NCBI RefSeq assembly: GCF_016924835.1
Contig: NZ_CP070480.1
Coordinates: 620,001 to 684,000 of the forward strand
From: Rothia sp. ZJ932
GTDB taxonomy: Bacteria; Actinomycetota; Actinomycetes; Actinomycetales; Micrococcaceae
Length of the DNA: 64,000 nucleotides
Direction of reading: 5' to 3'
Shown here piece after piece: positions 11,097-20,247 of this stretch. The number at the start of each line of letters is the position of its first letter. Position 1 is the stretch's first letter. The notes below the pieces were generated by a model that saw nothing but the letters and a program-made list of their open reading frames with translations, was not told the origin of the DNA and did not search any database. Both the position numbers and the translations under genes were made by a program.

Positions 11097-12287
11097 TTGG
11101 CTAAGGCTAAGTTCGAGCGCTCAAAGCCTCACGTAAACGTTGGTACCATTGGTCACGTTGACCATGGTAAGACCACCCTCACCGCCGCAATCTCAAAGGT
11201 TCTGGCTGACAAGTACCCGGATCTGAACGAGCAGCGCGACTTCGGTATGATCGACTCCGCTCCTGAAGAGCGCCAGCGCGGTATTACGATTAACATTGCT
11301 CACATCGAGTACCAGACCGAGAAGCGCCACTACGCACACGTTGACGCTCCCGGTCACGCTGACTACGTTAAGAACATGATCACCGGTGCGGCTCAGATGG
11401 ACGGCGCAATCCTCGTGGTTGCTGCTACCGACGGCCCGATGGCACAGACCCGCGAGCACGTTCTGCTGGCTCGCCAGGTTGGTGTTCCCACCCTGCTCGT
11501 TGCTCTGAACAAGTCAGACATGGTTGAGGACGAGGAACTTCTCGACCTCGTTGAGATGGAAGTTCGCGACCTTCTCTCCTCACAGGAATTCGACGGTGAC
11601 GAGGCTCCCGTTATCCGCGTTTCAGCTCTCAAGGCTCTTGAAGGCGACGCTGAGTGGGTTGCTAAGGTTGAAGAACTCATGGACGCTGTTGATGAGTACA
11701 TCCCGGATCCCGTTCGTGAGAAGGACAAGCCCTTCCTCATGCCCATCGAGGACGTTTTCACCATCACCGGTCGCGGTACCGTTGTAACCGGTCGTGCAGA
11801 GCGCGGTACCCTCAAGATCAACTCTGAGGTTGAGATTGTTGGTATCCGTCCCCTGCAGAAGACCACCGTTACCGGTATCGAGATGTTCCACAAGCAGCTC
11901 GATGAAGCATGGGCTGGCGAGAACTGTGGTCTGCTTCTTCGCGGTCTGAAGCGCGACGACGTAGAGCGTGGTCAGGTTGTTGTTGAGCCCGGCTCAATCA
12001 CCCCCCACACCCATTTTGAGGCTAACGTCTACATTCTTTCAAAGGATGAGGGCGGTCGTCACAACCCCTTCTACTCAAACTACCGTCCTCAGTTCTACTT
12101 CCGTACCACTGACGTAACCGGCGTTATCACTCTTCCCGAGGGTACTGAAATGGTTATGCCTGGCGACAACACCGAGATGACCGTTGAGCTCATCCAGGAA
12201 ATCGCTATGGAAGACGGTCTCGGCTTCGCTATCCGTGAGGGTGGTCGCACCGTTGGTTCAGGTCGCGTTACCAAAATCCTCAAGTAA
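11097..12287 (+). CDS. tuf: Translation elongation factor Tu (TTG start)
   Basis: EF-Tu carries aminoacyl-tRNA to the ribosome. The true start is the TTG at 11097, seven bases after a perfect AGGAGG (11084-11089). It gives [20 protein letters not shown] and 396 residues, the family length. An in-frame open stretch back to 11010 adds 29 unrelated residues and is not likely translated. GHVDHGKT is at 19-26, followed by DAPGHADY and NKSD. A terminator follows. Confidence 0.97.
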   Translation: MAKAKFERSKPHVNVGTIGHVDHGKTTLTAAISKVLADKYPDLNEQRDFGMIDSAPEERQRGITINIAHIEYQTEKRHYAHVDAPGHADYVKNMITGAAQMDGAILVVAATDGPMAQTREHVLLARQVGVPTLLVALNKSDMVEDEELLDLVEMEVRDLLSSQEFDGDEAPVIRVSALKALEGDAEWVAKVEELMDAVDEYIPDPVREKDKPFLMPIEDVFTITGRGTVVTGRAERGTLKINSEVEIVGIRPLQKTTVTGIEMFHKQLDEAWAGENCGLLLRGLKRDDVERGQVVVEPGSITPHTHFEANVYILSKDEGGRHNPFYSNYRPQFYFRTTDVTGVITLPEGTEMVMPGDNTEMTVELIQEIAMEDGLGFAIREGGRTVGSGRVTKILK

Positions 12288-12333
12288 TTGAGTTTCTTGT
12301 CTAACGGGTTCTGAATAAACTTGAAGTAATTTA

Positions 12334-12374
12334 AAAAGTGGTTTCCCAGCATAACGCTGGGGAACCACTTTTTT
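12334..12374 (+). terminator. Intrinsic terminator of tuf
   Basis: AAGTGGTTTCCCAGC and GCTGGGGAACCACTT pair around a short loop (one mismatch), followed by TTTTTTATTT. It lies 47 bases after the tuf stop. Confidence 0.93.
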
Positions 12375-12475
12375 ATTTAATGTAGAGCTTTTTGGTAAGA
12401 CAGGGATTAGGCGCATTCGTTCACTCATACTAGGGTGGAAAAGTATCTTTTTTGCAACTTATCTAAGAGCGGATT

Positions 12476-13867
12476 ATGTCTAACTCTTCTACTACTTCTG
12501 TGCGGGGGCACGAAGGAAGTATCTTGGTCGCTTCCATGATGCTTTTTTCGATGTTTTTTGGTGCAGGTAATCTTATTTTTCCCGCGATGCTGGGATCCCA
12601 AGCCGGAACGAATTTTTGGCCCGCTGTACTTGGCTTTGTCAGCACCGGTGTTATTCTGCCTGCATTGGCAGTTATAGCTATTGCCATCACTGGTAAAGAC
12701 ATGCGCGCACTCACCCTTCGCGGCGGCAGAGTTTTTGGTGTGTTATTTCCTGTACTGGTATATCTTTCCATTGGCGCATTTTTTGCTCTTCCGCGTACAG
12801 CAAGCGTTACGTATTCTACGGTGGTCACTGCTAATTTTGAATCTGATAGCTTTTTATCAAGGGCGGTATTCTCAGCCGTATTCTTCGTAGTTGCTGTTGC
12901 GCTTTCGATTGATCCGCGAGGTATTGTAGATCGCTTGGGTAAATACATTACCCCTTTGCTTTTGGTATTGCTAGTAGCAATGATTGTTCTGAGCTTCTTC
13001 AAACTGGGGGAGGGGGAAGTCATTCCTTCTGAGACTTATGCGGAGAATCCATTTGCTACGGGGTTCGTAGAAGGCTATCTAACAATGGACTCCCTTGCCG
13101 GTCTTGCCTTCGGCATTATTGTATTGAGCGCCTTTAAACACAAGGGTCTTAAAAGCGGGCCTGCCCTGGTTAAGGGCGTTAGCATAGCCGCTGTCTTGGC
13201 CTGTGTTTTGCTGGGTTTGGTATACGTCGGTTTGGGCGCTATCGGTCACCGGGTTGAGGGTGGGCAAGACTACTCGGACGGTGCTGTTCTGCTGGCACAG
13301 TCAGCTCAGCTCATTATGGGGCCGGCTGGAATCTTCGTTTTCGGTCTGATTATGTTCCTGGCGTGTATGGGTACTGCTGTGGGTCTATTGGGATCAGCGG
13401 CTGAGTTTTTCAACGCCCTGCTTCCTGGCGTTTCTTATCGGGCGTGGGTTATTCTCTTCTCTCTGATCGGTTTCGCTGTTTCAACCATGAGCCTAGAACA
13501 GGTTCTGGCTGTTACCGGTCCTTTGATTGGTGCCTTGTACCCGTCAGCGATTACCCTTATCTTCCTGACCTTTATTGAACCGATGCTGCGGAGGAAACTG
13601 CACTACACATTCACCATCGCGTTGGCGGTGTCTATGCTGTGGGCGGTATTGATGCTTCTGGCTCAGCTTATGCCCGCAGACAATATTTTTGAACACTCTA
13701 TTTCGTGGTCGCCGTTGCATGCCGAGCAGATGGGCTGGATCGTCCCCACCCTCGTGGCAGCTCTTATCGGTTATATCTTGGATCTCACCACCAGAAGAAA
13801 GCGTGCTGTGCCACTGGGCGGAGAAACTCAGAAAGAAGCCCAAGCCCGTATGCTAGATTTAGCGTAA
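12476..13867 (+). CDS. brnQ: Branched-chain amino acid transporter, BrnQ/LIVCS family
   Basis: This 463-residue protein is an inner-membrane carrier of the BrnQ family, which takes up leucine, isoleucine and valine with a cation. About twelve hydrophobic segments are visible. The N-terminal FSMFFGAGNLIFPAMLGSQAG (about residues 24-44) is the family signature, and LPRTASVTYSTVV follows near residue 104. The ATG has only a weak upstream purine run. It is a single gene between the tuf terminator and its own terminator. Substrate preference among branched-chain amino acids cannot be read from the sequence. Confidence 0.94.
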   Translation: MSNSSTTSVRGHEGSILVASMMLFSMFFGAGNLIFPAMLGSQAGTNFWPAVLGFVSTGVILPALAVIAIAITGKDMRALTLRGGRVFGVLFPVLVYLSIGAFFALPRTASVTYSTVVTANFESDSFLSRAVFSAVFFVVAVALSIDPRGIVDRLGKYITPLLLVLLVAMIVLSFFKLGEGEVIPSETYAENPFATGFVEGYLTMDSLAGLAFGIIVLSAFKHKGLKSGPALVKGVSIAAVLACVLLGLVYVGLGAIGHRVEGGQDYSDGAVLLAQSAQLIMGPAGIFVFGLIMFLACMGTAVGLLGSAAEFFNALLPGVSYRAWVILFSLIGFAVSTMSLEQVLAVTGPLIGALYPSAITLIFLTFIEPMLRRKLHYTFTIALAVSMLWAVLMLLAQLMPADNIFEHSISWSPLHAEQMGWIVPTLVAALIGYILDLTTRRKRAVPLGGETQKEAQARMLDLA

Positions 13868-13900
13868 CCACCTTGCGAATCAGGGAAATATAAATGGTAG

Positions 13901-13936
13901 AAGTGCATACGAGAACAGCGTCTCGTATGCACTTTT
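13901..13936 (+). terminator. Intrinsic terminator of brnQ
   Basis: AAGTGCATACGAGA pairs perfectly with TCTCGTATGCACTT around the loop ACAGCG, with a short T-run. Confidence 0.85.
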
Positions 13937-14065
13937 GCGTTTAAGCCTCGAGAGCCTGTGTCTGAGCTAGTGTTGACTTTCACCCGCAAGATGACCGGAG
14001 ATTGGTTCTTTTCTCAGTACACTAAAAACAGTAGATTCATAATCCCCCACGTGTTTCGGAGAAAA

Positions 14066-15670
14066 ATGTCCCTCACACTTACCCGCCGTAGTCTTCTTCA
14101 GGCATCAGCGGTAACAGCCGCAGCAACTACTTTTTCGCAGACCTCAGTAGCGACCTCTCATGCAGTGCAGAATAAACGCATCGCCATCATCGGTTCGGGG
14201 TACGGCGGTGCTGTTGCTGCTCGTACACTTACCTCGATGGGCTACACCGTCGACATGATTGAGATGGGTGCTGACTGGGAGAATATGACCCCCAGAAACG
14301 GCAAAGTCTTTACCAAGATGACCGCTCCTTCGGCTCGTTCAATGTGGTTCAAAGACCGTACAGATTTGCCGTTCAGTACGATATTTGGTCTTGATGTCGT
14401 CAACCAGCGAATCCCTCGTGGCGCTGGTGTTCTTGATGTTGAGCATTTCGATGCAATGAAGGTCTATGTAGGACGCGGCGTTGGCGGTGGTTCACTTGTC
14501 AATGGCGGTATGGCAGTTACCCCTTCGGAGTCCTTCTTTAAGAAGGTGATGCCGCAGGTTGATTCTACCGAGATGTTCGGTACGTACTTCCCCCGTGCTA
14601 ACGCAGCTCTCCAGACTGCTCTGCCTCCTACCGATATTATCGGTACTTCAAAGTACTATCAGTTCACTCGCGTTGGTGCTGCACAAGGTAGACGAGCAGG
14701 CATCAAGCACCAGATGGTTCCCAACGTTTATGACTGGAACTACATGCGCAAAGAAAATTTCGGACGGGTACCGAAATCTGCACTTGATGGTCAGGTCATT
14801 TTTGGTAATGACTACGGTAAGCGCTCACTGCCCAAGACCATCCTCAAAGAAGCTTTTGATACTCAGCGTGTCAATCTCATTTCGATGACTGAGGTTGAGA
14901 ACATTACGCAGGAATCTAACGGGTCGTTCTCACTCGCTCTTAAAACTATTGACTTCGATGGAAATATTGTTCAGCAGCGAGTCGCTGAGTATGACCGTGT
15001 GGTTATGGCAGCAGGATCTGTTGGTACTTCTCGACTGCTGATGAAAGCTAAAGCTCAGGGAACCATTCGTAACCTGCCCAATTCAACGGGTAAGTCGTGG
15101 GGGCCTAACGGTAATATCATGGCGGCGCGCAACATTTCACAAGCAACGGGCACTTACCAGTCGGGTATTCCTTCAATGGGTTTGACTAACTGGGATGATT
15201 CTCAGAATTCTGTCTTTGCTGAGCTTGCTCCGCTGCCGATTCCTGTGCTCGAAATGCGCACTAGTCTCTACCTGGCAATCACCAATAACCCGAATCTTGG
15301 TTCATTTACCTGGAACGCTGCAAAGAACTCACTTGGTTTGAACTGGACGGAAAGTATGTCTGCCCCTTCAGTGCTGGCAGCGAAAAACTTCCTTGATAAA
15401 ATTAACGCTGCCAACCCCGGTTCTAGCTACCGTAATGATTTGTTTGATAATAGAAAGATTTTTGCTGATTATTTCTCCTACCATCCGCTGGGCGGCATGG
15501 TTTTGGGAGAAGCAACTGATCTTAACGGTGAGGTGAAGGGGGTTCCTGGGCTCTTCGTAATGGATGGTTCGTTGATTCCCGGTAAAATCGGCGTTAACCC
15601 GTTCGTAACTATTACAGCTCTAGCTGAGCGAAACATGGATCGTCTCGTTTCGGCTTCTCGCTTCAACTAA
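14066..15670 (+). CDS. Cholesterol oxidase, class I (GMC family), Tat-exported
   Basis: This FAD enzyme should oxidise and isomerise cholesterol to cholest-4-en-3-one with release of H2O2. The ATG at 14066 (after CGGAGAA) gives 534 residues; the longer open frame back to 13958 has no ribosome site and hides the signal. Residues 7-8 are the twin arginines of a Tat signal (TRRSLLQASA). GSGYGG at 43-48 is the FAD-binding loop. The catalytic residues known from the Streptomyces and Brevibacterium enzymes are all present: Glu386 in FAELAPLP, His473 in SYHPLGG and Asn511 in GVNPFVTITA. The His-Asn spacing of 38 equals that of the Streptomyces enzyme. It is followed 10 bases later by another Tat-exported protein. 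Confidence 0.94.
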   Translation: MSLTLTRRSLLQASAVTAAATTFSQTSVATSHAVQNKRIAIIGSGYGGAVAARTLTSMGYTVDMIEMGADWENMTPRNGKVFTKMTAPSARSMWFKDRTDLPFSTIFGLDVVNQRIPRGAGVLDVEHFDAMKVYVGRGVGGGSLVNGGMAVTPSESFFKKVMPQVDSTEMFGTYFPRANAALQTALPPTDIIGTSKYYQFTRVGAAQGRRAGIKHQMVPNVYDWNYMRKENFGRVPKSALDGQVIFGNDYGKRSLPKTILKEAFDTQRVNLISMTEVENITQESNGSFSLALKTIDFDGNIVQQRVAEYDRVVMAAGSVGTSRLLMKAKAQGTIRNLPNSTGKSWGPNGNIMAARNISQATGTYQSGIPSMGLTNWDDSQNSVFAELAPLPIPVLEMRTSLYLAITNNPNLGSFTWNAAKNSLGLNWTESMSAPSVLAAKNFLDKINAANPGSSYRNDLFDNRKIFADYFSYHPLGGMVLGEATDLNGEVKGVPGLFVMDGSLIPGKIGVNPFVTITALAERNMDRLVSASRFN

Positions 15671-15680
15671 GAGTGAAAGA

Positions 15681-16328
15681 ATGAAATTGGAAAATAAAGT
15701 CACAGCCAAGAGAAGAACCCTTCTGAAGGGTGCTGCTTGGGCTGCACCAGCAATTGTTGCTACCAGCGCTATCCCTGCCTACGCGCTTTCTTCTTCTTTC
15801 GAACCGCTGCTAACGAATTTGGCTATCGAACTAGCTGACCCTCCCTTTAACTGGGATACTTTTGAACCCGATTATGTTATTCCTATCTACGACAGTGCTA
15901 CAAGCCGGAATGTGTTGGAACGTGCTTCTTTCCCCCCGAGCTTTACTGTCCGTAACGTAGGCAAGGTAGATGCAGTTAATCCCACCGGCACGCTACTGAC
16001 TCAGATGAGAGATATTGGAACTGACGTACCTTCCGCTGGCGGTGCCAATGGAACTAAAATTGCTTCTACAAACCCTTTAATTGGTATAACGAGAACTGGT
16101 TCTGACAAGTTCAATGCCGCTACCTTCACGTGGGCTTATGCTGGCGTATTGAAGCCAGGGGAAGAGTTTACTTTTGAGTTCAAGTATCACGTCAACTACC
16201 CGTTCTGGAATGTTGACTACGAGCTGTTTGTAGCAGCTACGGTCAACGATCAGACTGAGGGAGATTACGATGATAACTCGGAACGTATGGGCACTGTTCC
16301 TCATTTCCTCGATCCTTGGCCTTGGTAA
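15681..16328 (+). CDS. Tat-exported protein of unknown function, partner of cholesterol oxidase
   Basis: I do not recognise a named family. The 215-residue product starts with a clear Tat signal (KRRTLLKGAAWAAPAI, Arg11-Arg12) ending near AYA at residues 33-35. The mature part of about 180 residues has no cysteine and no membrane segment, and is rich in Thr, Asn, Asp and aromatics. Stretches such as PPSFTVRNVGKVDA and LKPGEEFTFEFKYHV look like beta-sandwich (CARDB-like) strands. It starts 10 bases after the oxidase stop and shares its hairpin terminator, so the two are almost surely co-transcribed and exported by the same route. It could be a surface anchor, a chaperone or a substrate-binding partner. 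Confidence 0.85.
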   Translation: MKLENKVTAKRRTLLKGAAWAAPAIVATSAIPAYALSSSFEPLLTNLAIELADPPFNWDTFEPDYVIPIYDSATSRNVLERASFPPSFTVRNVGKVDAVNPTGTLLTQMRDIGTDVPSAGGANGTKIASTNPLIGITRTGSDKFNAATFTWAYAGVLKPGEEFTFEFKYHVNYPFWNVDYELFVAATVNDQTEGDYDDNSERMGTVPHFLDPWPW

Positions 16329-16340
16329 ACTAGGAGCTTG

Positions 16341-16379
16341 AAGTAAGGGGTGGCAGCCGTAGGCTGTCGCCCCTTACTT
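16341..16379 (+). terminator. Hairpin at the end of the cholesterol oxidase operon
   Basis: AAGTAAGGGGTGGCAGCC pairs with GGCTGTCGCCCCTTACTT around GTA (one mismatch). The stem is very stable, but the following bases (GTGTCTC) are not a true T-run. Confidence 0.8.
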
Positions 16380-16735
16380 GTGTCTCTGAGCACTTATGCT
16401 AAAAAACCTTGCATACATAGGGTAACTCTGGCAAGATAATAGATGTTGTTCAAGTGCTTATCGTTATGGAGCTAATGGTCATTCATCGACCGAAGCCAGA
16501 TAAGCCCAAATATGACCCGATTCTAAAAAGCGTTAATCGTGTTGTTTGTAATAATAGCGACACGCCCGAGCGCGGGGGTCGGTGCTTCGGCGGGGTGAGG
16601 AACCCGAAACTATTTCGGATTCAGTCTGTTAGAAGCGGCGCGAAAGAACTTCTAGTAGTTCTTTTCCTCAAGCGCCACCATAAGGAGCACAAAGCTCCGT
16701 TACAGGGAAGTACTTCAAGAAAGAGAGTCCGACAG
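16380..16735 (+). other. Structured leader and promoter region of the S10 operon
   Basis: There is no supported gene in these 356 bases, although the frame is open into rpsJ from 16454. Hairpins seen: CCGAAA-CTA-TTTCGG (16604-16618); AAAGAACT-TCTAGT-AGTTCTTT (16643-16664) nested inside GGCGC/GCGCC (16637-16641 and 16672-16676); and GGAGC-ACAAA-GCTCC (16684-16698) close to the rpsJ start. In many bacteria the S10 leader is where L4 regulates the operon. That role is inferred here. Confidence 0.55.
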
Positions 16736-17044
16736 ATGGCGGGACAGAAAATCCGCATCCGTCTGAAGTCATATGACCACGAGGTCATTGACTCATCAGC
16801 ACGGAAAATCGTTGAGACGGTTACGCGCGCAGGCGCTACTGTAGTTGGCCCTGTGCCGCTGCCGACCGAGAAGAACGTTTACGTAGTTATCCGTTCACCG
16901 CACAAGTACAAAGACAGCCGCGAGCATTTTGAAATGCGTACGCACAAGCGTCTGATCGACGTCGTTGATCCGACCCCCAAGGCTGTTGATGCACTCATGC
17001 GTCTTGACCTTCCGGCAGACGTGAACATCGAAATCAAGCTGTAA
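16736..17044 (+). CDS. rpsJ: 30S ribosomal protein S10
   Basis: S10 (102 residues) is part of the small-subunit head and also serves as NusE in antitermination. The ATG at 16736 gives [19 protein letters not shown], the exact family N-terminus. The upstream in-frame open stretch of 94 codons is leader, not coding. [19 protein letters not shown] at about residues 56-74 is the tRNA/16S-contact loop region. First gene of the S10 operon; rplC follows 16 bases later. Confidence 0.97.
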   Translation: MAGQKIRIRLKSYDHEVIDSSARKIVETVTRAGATVVGPVPLPTEKNVYVVIRSPHKYKDSREHFEMRTHKRLIDVVDPTPKAVDALMRLDLPADVNIEIKL

Positions 17045-17060
17045 GAGGATCGTCTCAAAA

Positions 17061-17717
17061 ATGACTAACAAATTCGAACGCCAGGTGAAGGGCCTGCTCG
17101 GCACCAAGCTCGGCATGACCCAGGTCTGGGACGAAAACGGCAAGTTCGTGCCGGTTACTGTCGTCAAGGCCGATTCAAACGTAGTGACCCAGCTGCGCGA
17201 CGCTAAGACTGACGGCTACGAAGCAATCCAGATTGGCTACGGCGCTATTGAAGCTCGCAAGGTCACCAAGCCTTTGGCTGGTCACTTTGAAAAGGCTGGC
17301 GTCACACCCCGCCGTCACCTCGTTGAACTCCGCACTTCAGATGCTGCAGAGTACTCCCTCGGTCAAGAACTGACCGTAGAGCTCTTCGAAGCAGGTCAGA
17401 AAGTTGACGTAGTCGGTAAGACTAAGGGCAAGGGCTTTGCAGGCGTCATGAAGCGTCACGGCTTCGCTGGCGTAGGCGCATCACACGGTGCTCACAAGAA
17501 CCACCGTAAGCCCGGTTCAATCGGTGGCGCATCATACCCCGCACGCGTGTTCAAGGGTATGCGTATGGCTGGCCGTATGGGTGCAGCACGTCACACTACC
17601 ATGAACCTGACTATTCAGGGTGTAGACGCAGAAAACAACGTACTGCTGATCAAGGGTGCTATCCCCGGTCCTAAGGGCGGCGTTGTTCTGGTTCGCACTG
17701 CTGTGAAGGGAGCCTAA
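17061..17717 (+). CDS. rplC: 50S ribosomal protein L3
   Basis: L3 (218 residues) binds 23S rRNA domains II and VI, and its long loop reaches close to the peptidyl-transferase centre. The family's [20 protein letters not shown] is near residues 14-33 and the glycine-rich [20 protein letters not shown] loop lies around residue 139. The spacing to rpsJ and rplD (16 and 5 bases) fits one operon. Confidence 0.98.
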   Translation: MTNKFERQVKGLLGTKLGMTQVWDENGKFVPVTVVKADSNVVTQLRDAKTDGYEAIQIGYGAIEARKVTKPLAGHFEKAGVTPRRHLVELRTSDAAEYSLGQELTVELFEAGQKVDVVGKTKGKGFAGVMKRHGFAGVGASHGAHKNHRKPGSIGGASYPARVFKGMRMAGRMGAARHTTMNLTIQGVDAENNVLLIKGAIPGPKGGVVLVRTAVKGA

Positions 17718-17722
17718 TTACA

Positions 17723-18343
17723 ATGGCTGTTAAGACCCTTAACGTAGATTTGCCCGCAGACCTGTTTGACGCGAAGGCATCAGTTCCTTTGCTTCACCAG
17801 GTGGTTGTTGCACAGCTCGCAGCAGCACGCCAGGGCACTCACAAGACTAAGAACCGTGGTGAAGTTTCCGGTGCAGGTCGCAAGCCCTTCAAGCAGAAGG
17901 GTACTGGTCGCGCACGTCAGGGATCAATCCGCGCTCCCCACATGACTGGTGGTGGCGTTGTACACGGTCCTACTCCGCGTAACTACGCTCAGCGTACTCC
18001 TAAGAAGATGATTGCAGCAGCTCTTCGTGGTGCTCTTTCTGATCGTGCTCGTCACGGTCGTATCCACGTTGTTGAGTCACTGGTTGAAGGCACCAAGCCC
18101 TCTACCAAGGCAGCAAAGGCAGCACTCGCTTCAATCTCAGATCGTAAGAACGCTCTCGTTGTTATCGATCGTAAGGATGACGTTGTTGCACTGTCAGCTC
18201 GCAACCTTCAGAACGTACACGTTATCTACGCAGATCAGCTGAATACCTATGATGTTCTGATCTCCGATGATGTTGTCTTTACCAAGGACGCATTCGACGT
18301 TTTCGTTGCAGTTGCTTCTAAGGCTAAGAAGGAGGCCAAGTAA
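17723..18343 (+). CDS. rplD: 50S ribosomal protein L4
   Basis: L4 (206 residues) lines the peptide exit tunnel and in other bacteria can repress the S10 operon through its leader. The long basic loop ([20 protein letters not shown], about residues 39-58) is the part that reaches the tunnel. The TAA overlaps the rplW ATG by one base (TAATG). Confidence 0.97.
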   Translation: MAVKTLNVDLPADLFDAKASVPLLHQVVVAQLAAARQGTHKTKNRGEVSGAGRKPFKQKGTGRARQGSIRAPHMTGGGVVHGPTPRNYAQRTPKKMIAAALRGALSDRARHGRIHVVESLVEGTKPSTKAAKAALASISDRKNALVVIDRKDDVVALSARNLQNVHVIYADQLNTYDVLISDDVVFTKDAFDVFVAVASKAKKEAK

Positions 18344-18648
18344 TGAGCGTCCTTACTTTCAAGGATCCCCGCGACGTTATCATTGCACCTGTCGTGTCGG
18401 AAAAGAGCTACTCACAGCTCGATGAAGGCAAGTACACCTTCCTGGTTGATCCCCGCTCAAACAAGCTGGAAATCAAGCAGGCTATTGAAATGATTTTCGA
18501 TGTCAAGGTTGCTGCTGTAAACACCGCTAACCGCGCAGGTAAGCGTAAGCGCACCCGCTTCGGCTGGGGCGCACGTAAGAACACCAAGCGTGCGATTGTG
18601 ACCCTCAAAGAAGGCACTATCGACATCTTCGGCGGTCCGCAGGCATAA
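18343..18648 (+). CDS. rplW: 50S ribosomal protein L23
   Basis: L23 (101 residues) sits at the tunnel exit and is the docking site for trigger factor and the signal recognition particle. Typical stretches are [18 protein letters not shown] and [19 protein letters not shown]. It starts on the last base of the rplD stop codon and precedes rplB by 41 bases. Confidence 0.97.
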   Translation: MSVLTFKDPRDVIIAPVVSEKSYSQLDEGKYTFLVDPRSNKLEIKQAIEMIFDVKVAAVNTANRAGKRKRTRFGWGARKNTKRAIVTLKEGTIDIFGGPQA

Positions 18649-18689
18649 GGTCTGCGGAGACCACTTTAGCGAAGGAAAGAAATATCTAA

Positions 18690-19526
18690 ATGGGTATTCG
18701 TAAGCACAAGCCGACGACCCCGGGTCGCCGTGGCTCGAGCGTAGCTGATTTCGCGGAAATCACTCGTTCAACCCCGGAAAAGTCCCTGGTTCGTCCGCTT
18801 CCCAAAAAAGGCGGCCGTAACAACACCGGTCGTATCACTACTCGTCATAAGGGCGGTGGTCACAAGCGCCAGTACCGTCTGATTGACTTCCGTCGTCACG
18901 ACAAAGACGGTGTAGATGCACGCGTAGCACACATCGAGTACGATCCTAACCGTACCGCTCGCATCGCGCTTCTGCACTATGTTGATGGCACCAAGCGTTA
19001 CATCGTTGCTCCTAACAAACTGAAGCAGGGCGATGTTGTTGAGTCAGGTCCCAGCGCGGATATCAAGCCCGGCAACAACCTGCCCTTGCGTAACATCCCC
19101 GTGGGTACTGTTATTCACGCGGTAGAGCTTCGCCCCGGTGGTGGCGCTAAGATGGCTCGCTCAGCAGGCGCATCAATCCAGTTGGTTGCTAAGGAAGGCA
19201 AGTACGCTCAGTTGCGTCTGCCTTCAGGCGAAATCCGCAACGTGGATGTTCGCTGCCGAGCAACTGTTGGTGAAGTTGGCAACGCAGAGCAGTCCAACAT
19301 CAACTGGGGTAAAGCAGGACGTAACCGCTGGAAGGGCATCCGCCCGACCGTTCGTGGTGTCGTTATGAACCCCGTTGATCACCCGCACGGTGGTGGTGAA
19401 GGTAAGACTTCCGGTGGTCGTCACCCTGTTAACCCCAACGGTAAACCTGAGGGTCGCACCCGTCGCCCCAACAAGGAAAGCGACAAGCTCATTGTTCGTC
19501 GCCGTCGTACTGGCAAGAAGCGCTAA
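18690..19526 (+). CDS. rplB: 50S ribosomal protein L2
   Basis: L2 (278 residues) is a core large-subunit protein needed for subunit joining and peptidyl transfer. The universally conserved [14 protein letters not shown] stretch (about residues 225-238), with the histidine of that loop, is intact. The N-terminus [18 protein letters not shown] is typical of actinobacteria. The upstream ribosome site is GAAGGAAAGAAA. Confidence 0.98.
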   Translation: MGIRKHKPTTPGRRGSSVADFAEITRSTPEKSLVRPLPKKGGRNNTGRITTRHKGGGHKRQYRLIDFRRHDKDGVDARVAHIEYDPNRTARIALLHYVDGTKRYIVAPNKLKQGDVVESGPSADIKPGNNLPLRNIPVGTVIHAVELRPGGGAKMARSAGASIQLVAKEGKYAQLRLPSGEIRNVDVRCRATVGEVGNAEQSNINWGKAGRNRWKGIRPTVRGVVMNPVDHPHGGGEGKTSGGRHPVNPNGKPEGRTRRPNKESDKLIVRRRRTGKKR

Positions 19527-19538
19527 GGAGCCTGAAAC

Positions 19539-19820
19539 ATGCCTCGTAGTTTGAAAAAGGGCCCTTTCGTAGATCAGCACCTTTATGTAAAGGTTGCAGC
19601 TCAGAACGAGAAGGGTACCAAGAATGTTATTAAGACTTGGTCCCGCCGCTCGATGATTGTTCCCGACATGCTCGGTCACACCATCGCAGTGCATGATGGA
19701 CGCAAGCACGTCCCGGTGTTCATCACTGAGTCCATGGTTGGACACAAGCTCGGTGAATTTGCTCCGACCCGCACTTTCCGCGGCCATGTGAAGGACGACC
19801 GTAAGGGTAAGCGTCGCTAG
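19539..19820 (+). CDS. rpsS: 30S ribosomal protein S19
   Basis: S19 (93 residues) is in the small-subunit head, next to S13, and contacts the A-site region. [15 protein letters not shown] and the C-terminal [20 protein letters not shown] are family hallmarks. AAGGAG precedes the ATG, 12 bases after rplB. Confidence 0.98.
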   Translation: MPRSLKKGPFVDQHLYVKVAAQNEKGTKNVIKTWSRRSMIVPDMLGHTIAVHDGRKHVPVFITESMVGHKLGEFAPTRTFRGHVKDDRKGKRR

Positions 19821-19881
19821 GTCGGTTTTTCCGATTTAGTGTCGTATAACCCTTTCGGCTAAGACGAAAGAGAGATAGGCA

Positions 19882-20247
19882 ATGGAAGCCAAGGCATCAG
19901 CGCGCTATGTACGCGTTACGCCTATGAAGGCACGCCGAGTCGTCAACCTGATCCGTGGTAAGCAGGCGGAAGAGGCAATGGCGATTTTGAAGTTCGCTCC
20001 CCAGAGCGCTTCAGAACCGGTTTACAAGATCGTTGCATCAGCTGTTGCAAACGCTCGTCAGAAAGCTGACCGCGAAGGTGTAGCTTTCAAGGAAGACGAA
20101 CTGTTCATCAGTGAAGCATTCGTGGACGAAGGTCCGACCATGAAGCGATTCCAGCCCCGTGCACAGGGTCGCGCGTTCCGCATCAACAAGCGCACCAGCC
20201 ACATTACTGTGGTTGTTGCGACCCCGTCAGAGGAGGAGGGCCGCTAA
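19882..20247 (+). CDS. rplV: 50S ribosomal protein L22
   Basis: L22 (121 residues) forms, with L4, the narrow part of the exit tunnel. The family N-terminus ([20 protein letters not shown]) and the tunnel hairpin ([18 protein letters not shown], near the C-terminus) are present without insertions. GAAAGAGA precedes the ATG. Its stop codon is directly followed by the rpsC ATG with no gap. Confidence 0.98.
   Translation: MEAKASARYVRVTPMKARRVVNLIRGKQAEEAMAILKFAPQSASEPVYKIVASAVANARQKADREGVAFKEDELFISEAFVDEGPTMKRFQPRAQGRAFRINKRTSHITVVVATPSEEEGR

Noticed and set aside
12463-13023. Antisense open frame of 186 codons opposite brnQ
   Set aside because: A shadow of the membrane-protein gene; low-complexity Thr/Lys/Asn content and no ribosome site.
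16454-16735. In-frame open stretch of 94 codons upstream of rpsJ, which would make a 196-residue S10
   Set aside because: S10 is 102 residues in relatives, the normal N-terminus [10 protein letters not shown] begins at 16736, and the upstream sequence is hairpin-rich leader with no family similarity.
19224-19787. Antisense open frame of 187 codons opposite rplB-rpsS
   Set aside because: It spans two well-defined ribosomal genes and has no start signal or family similarity.
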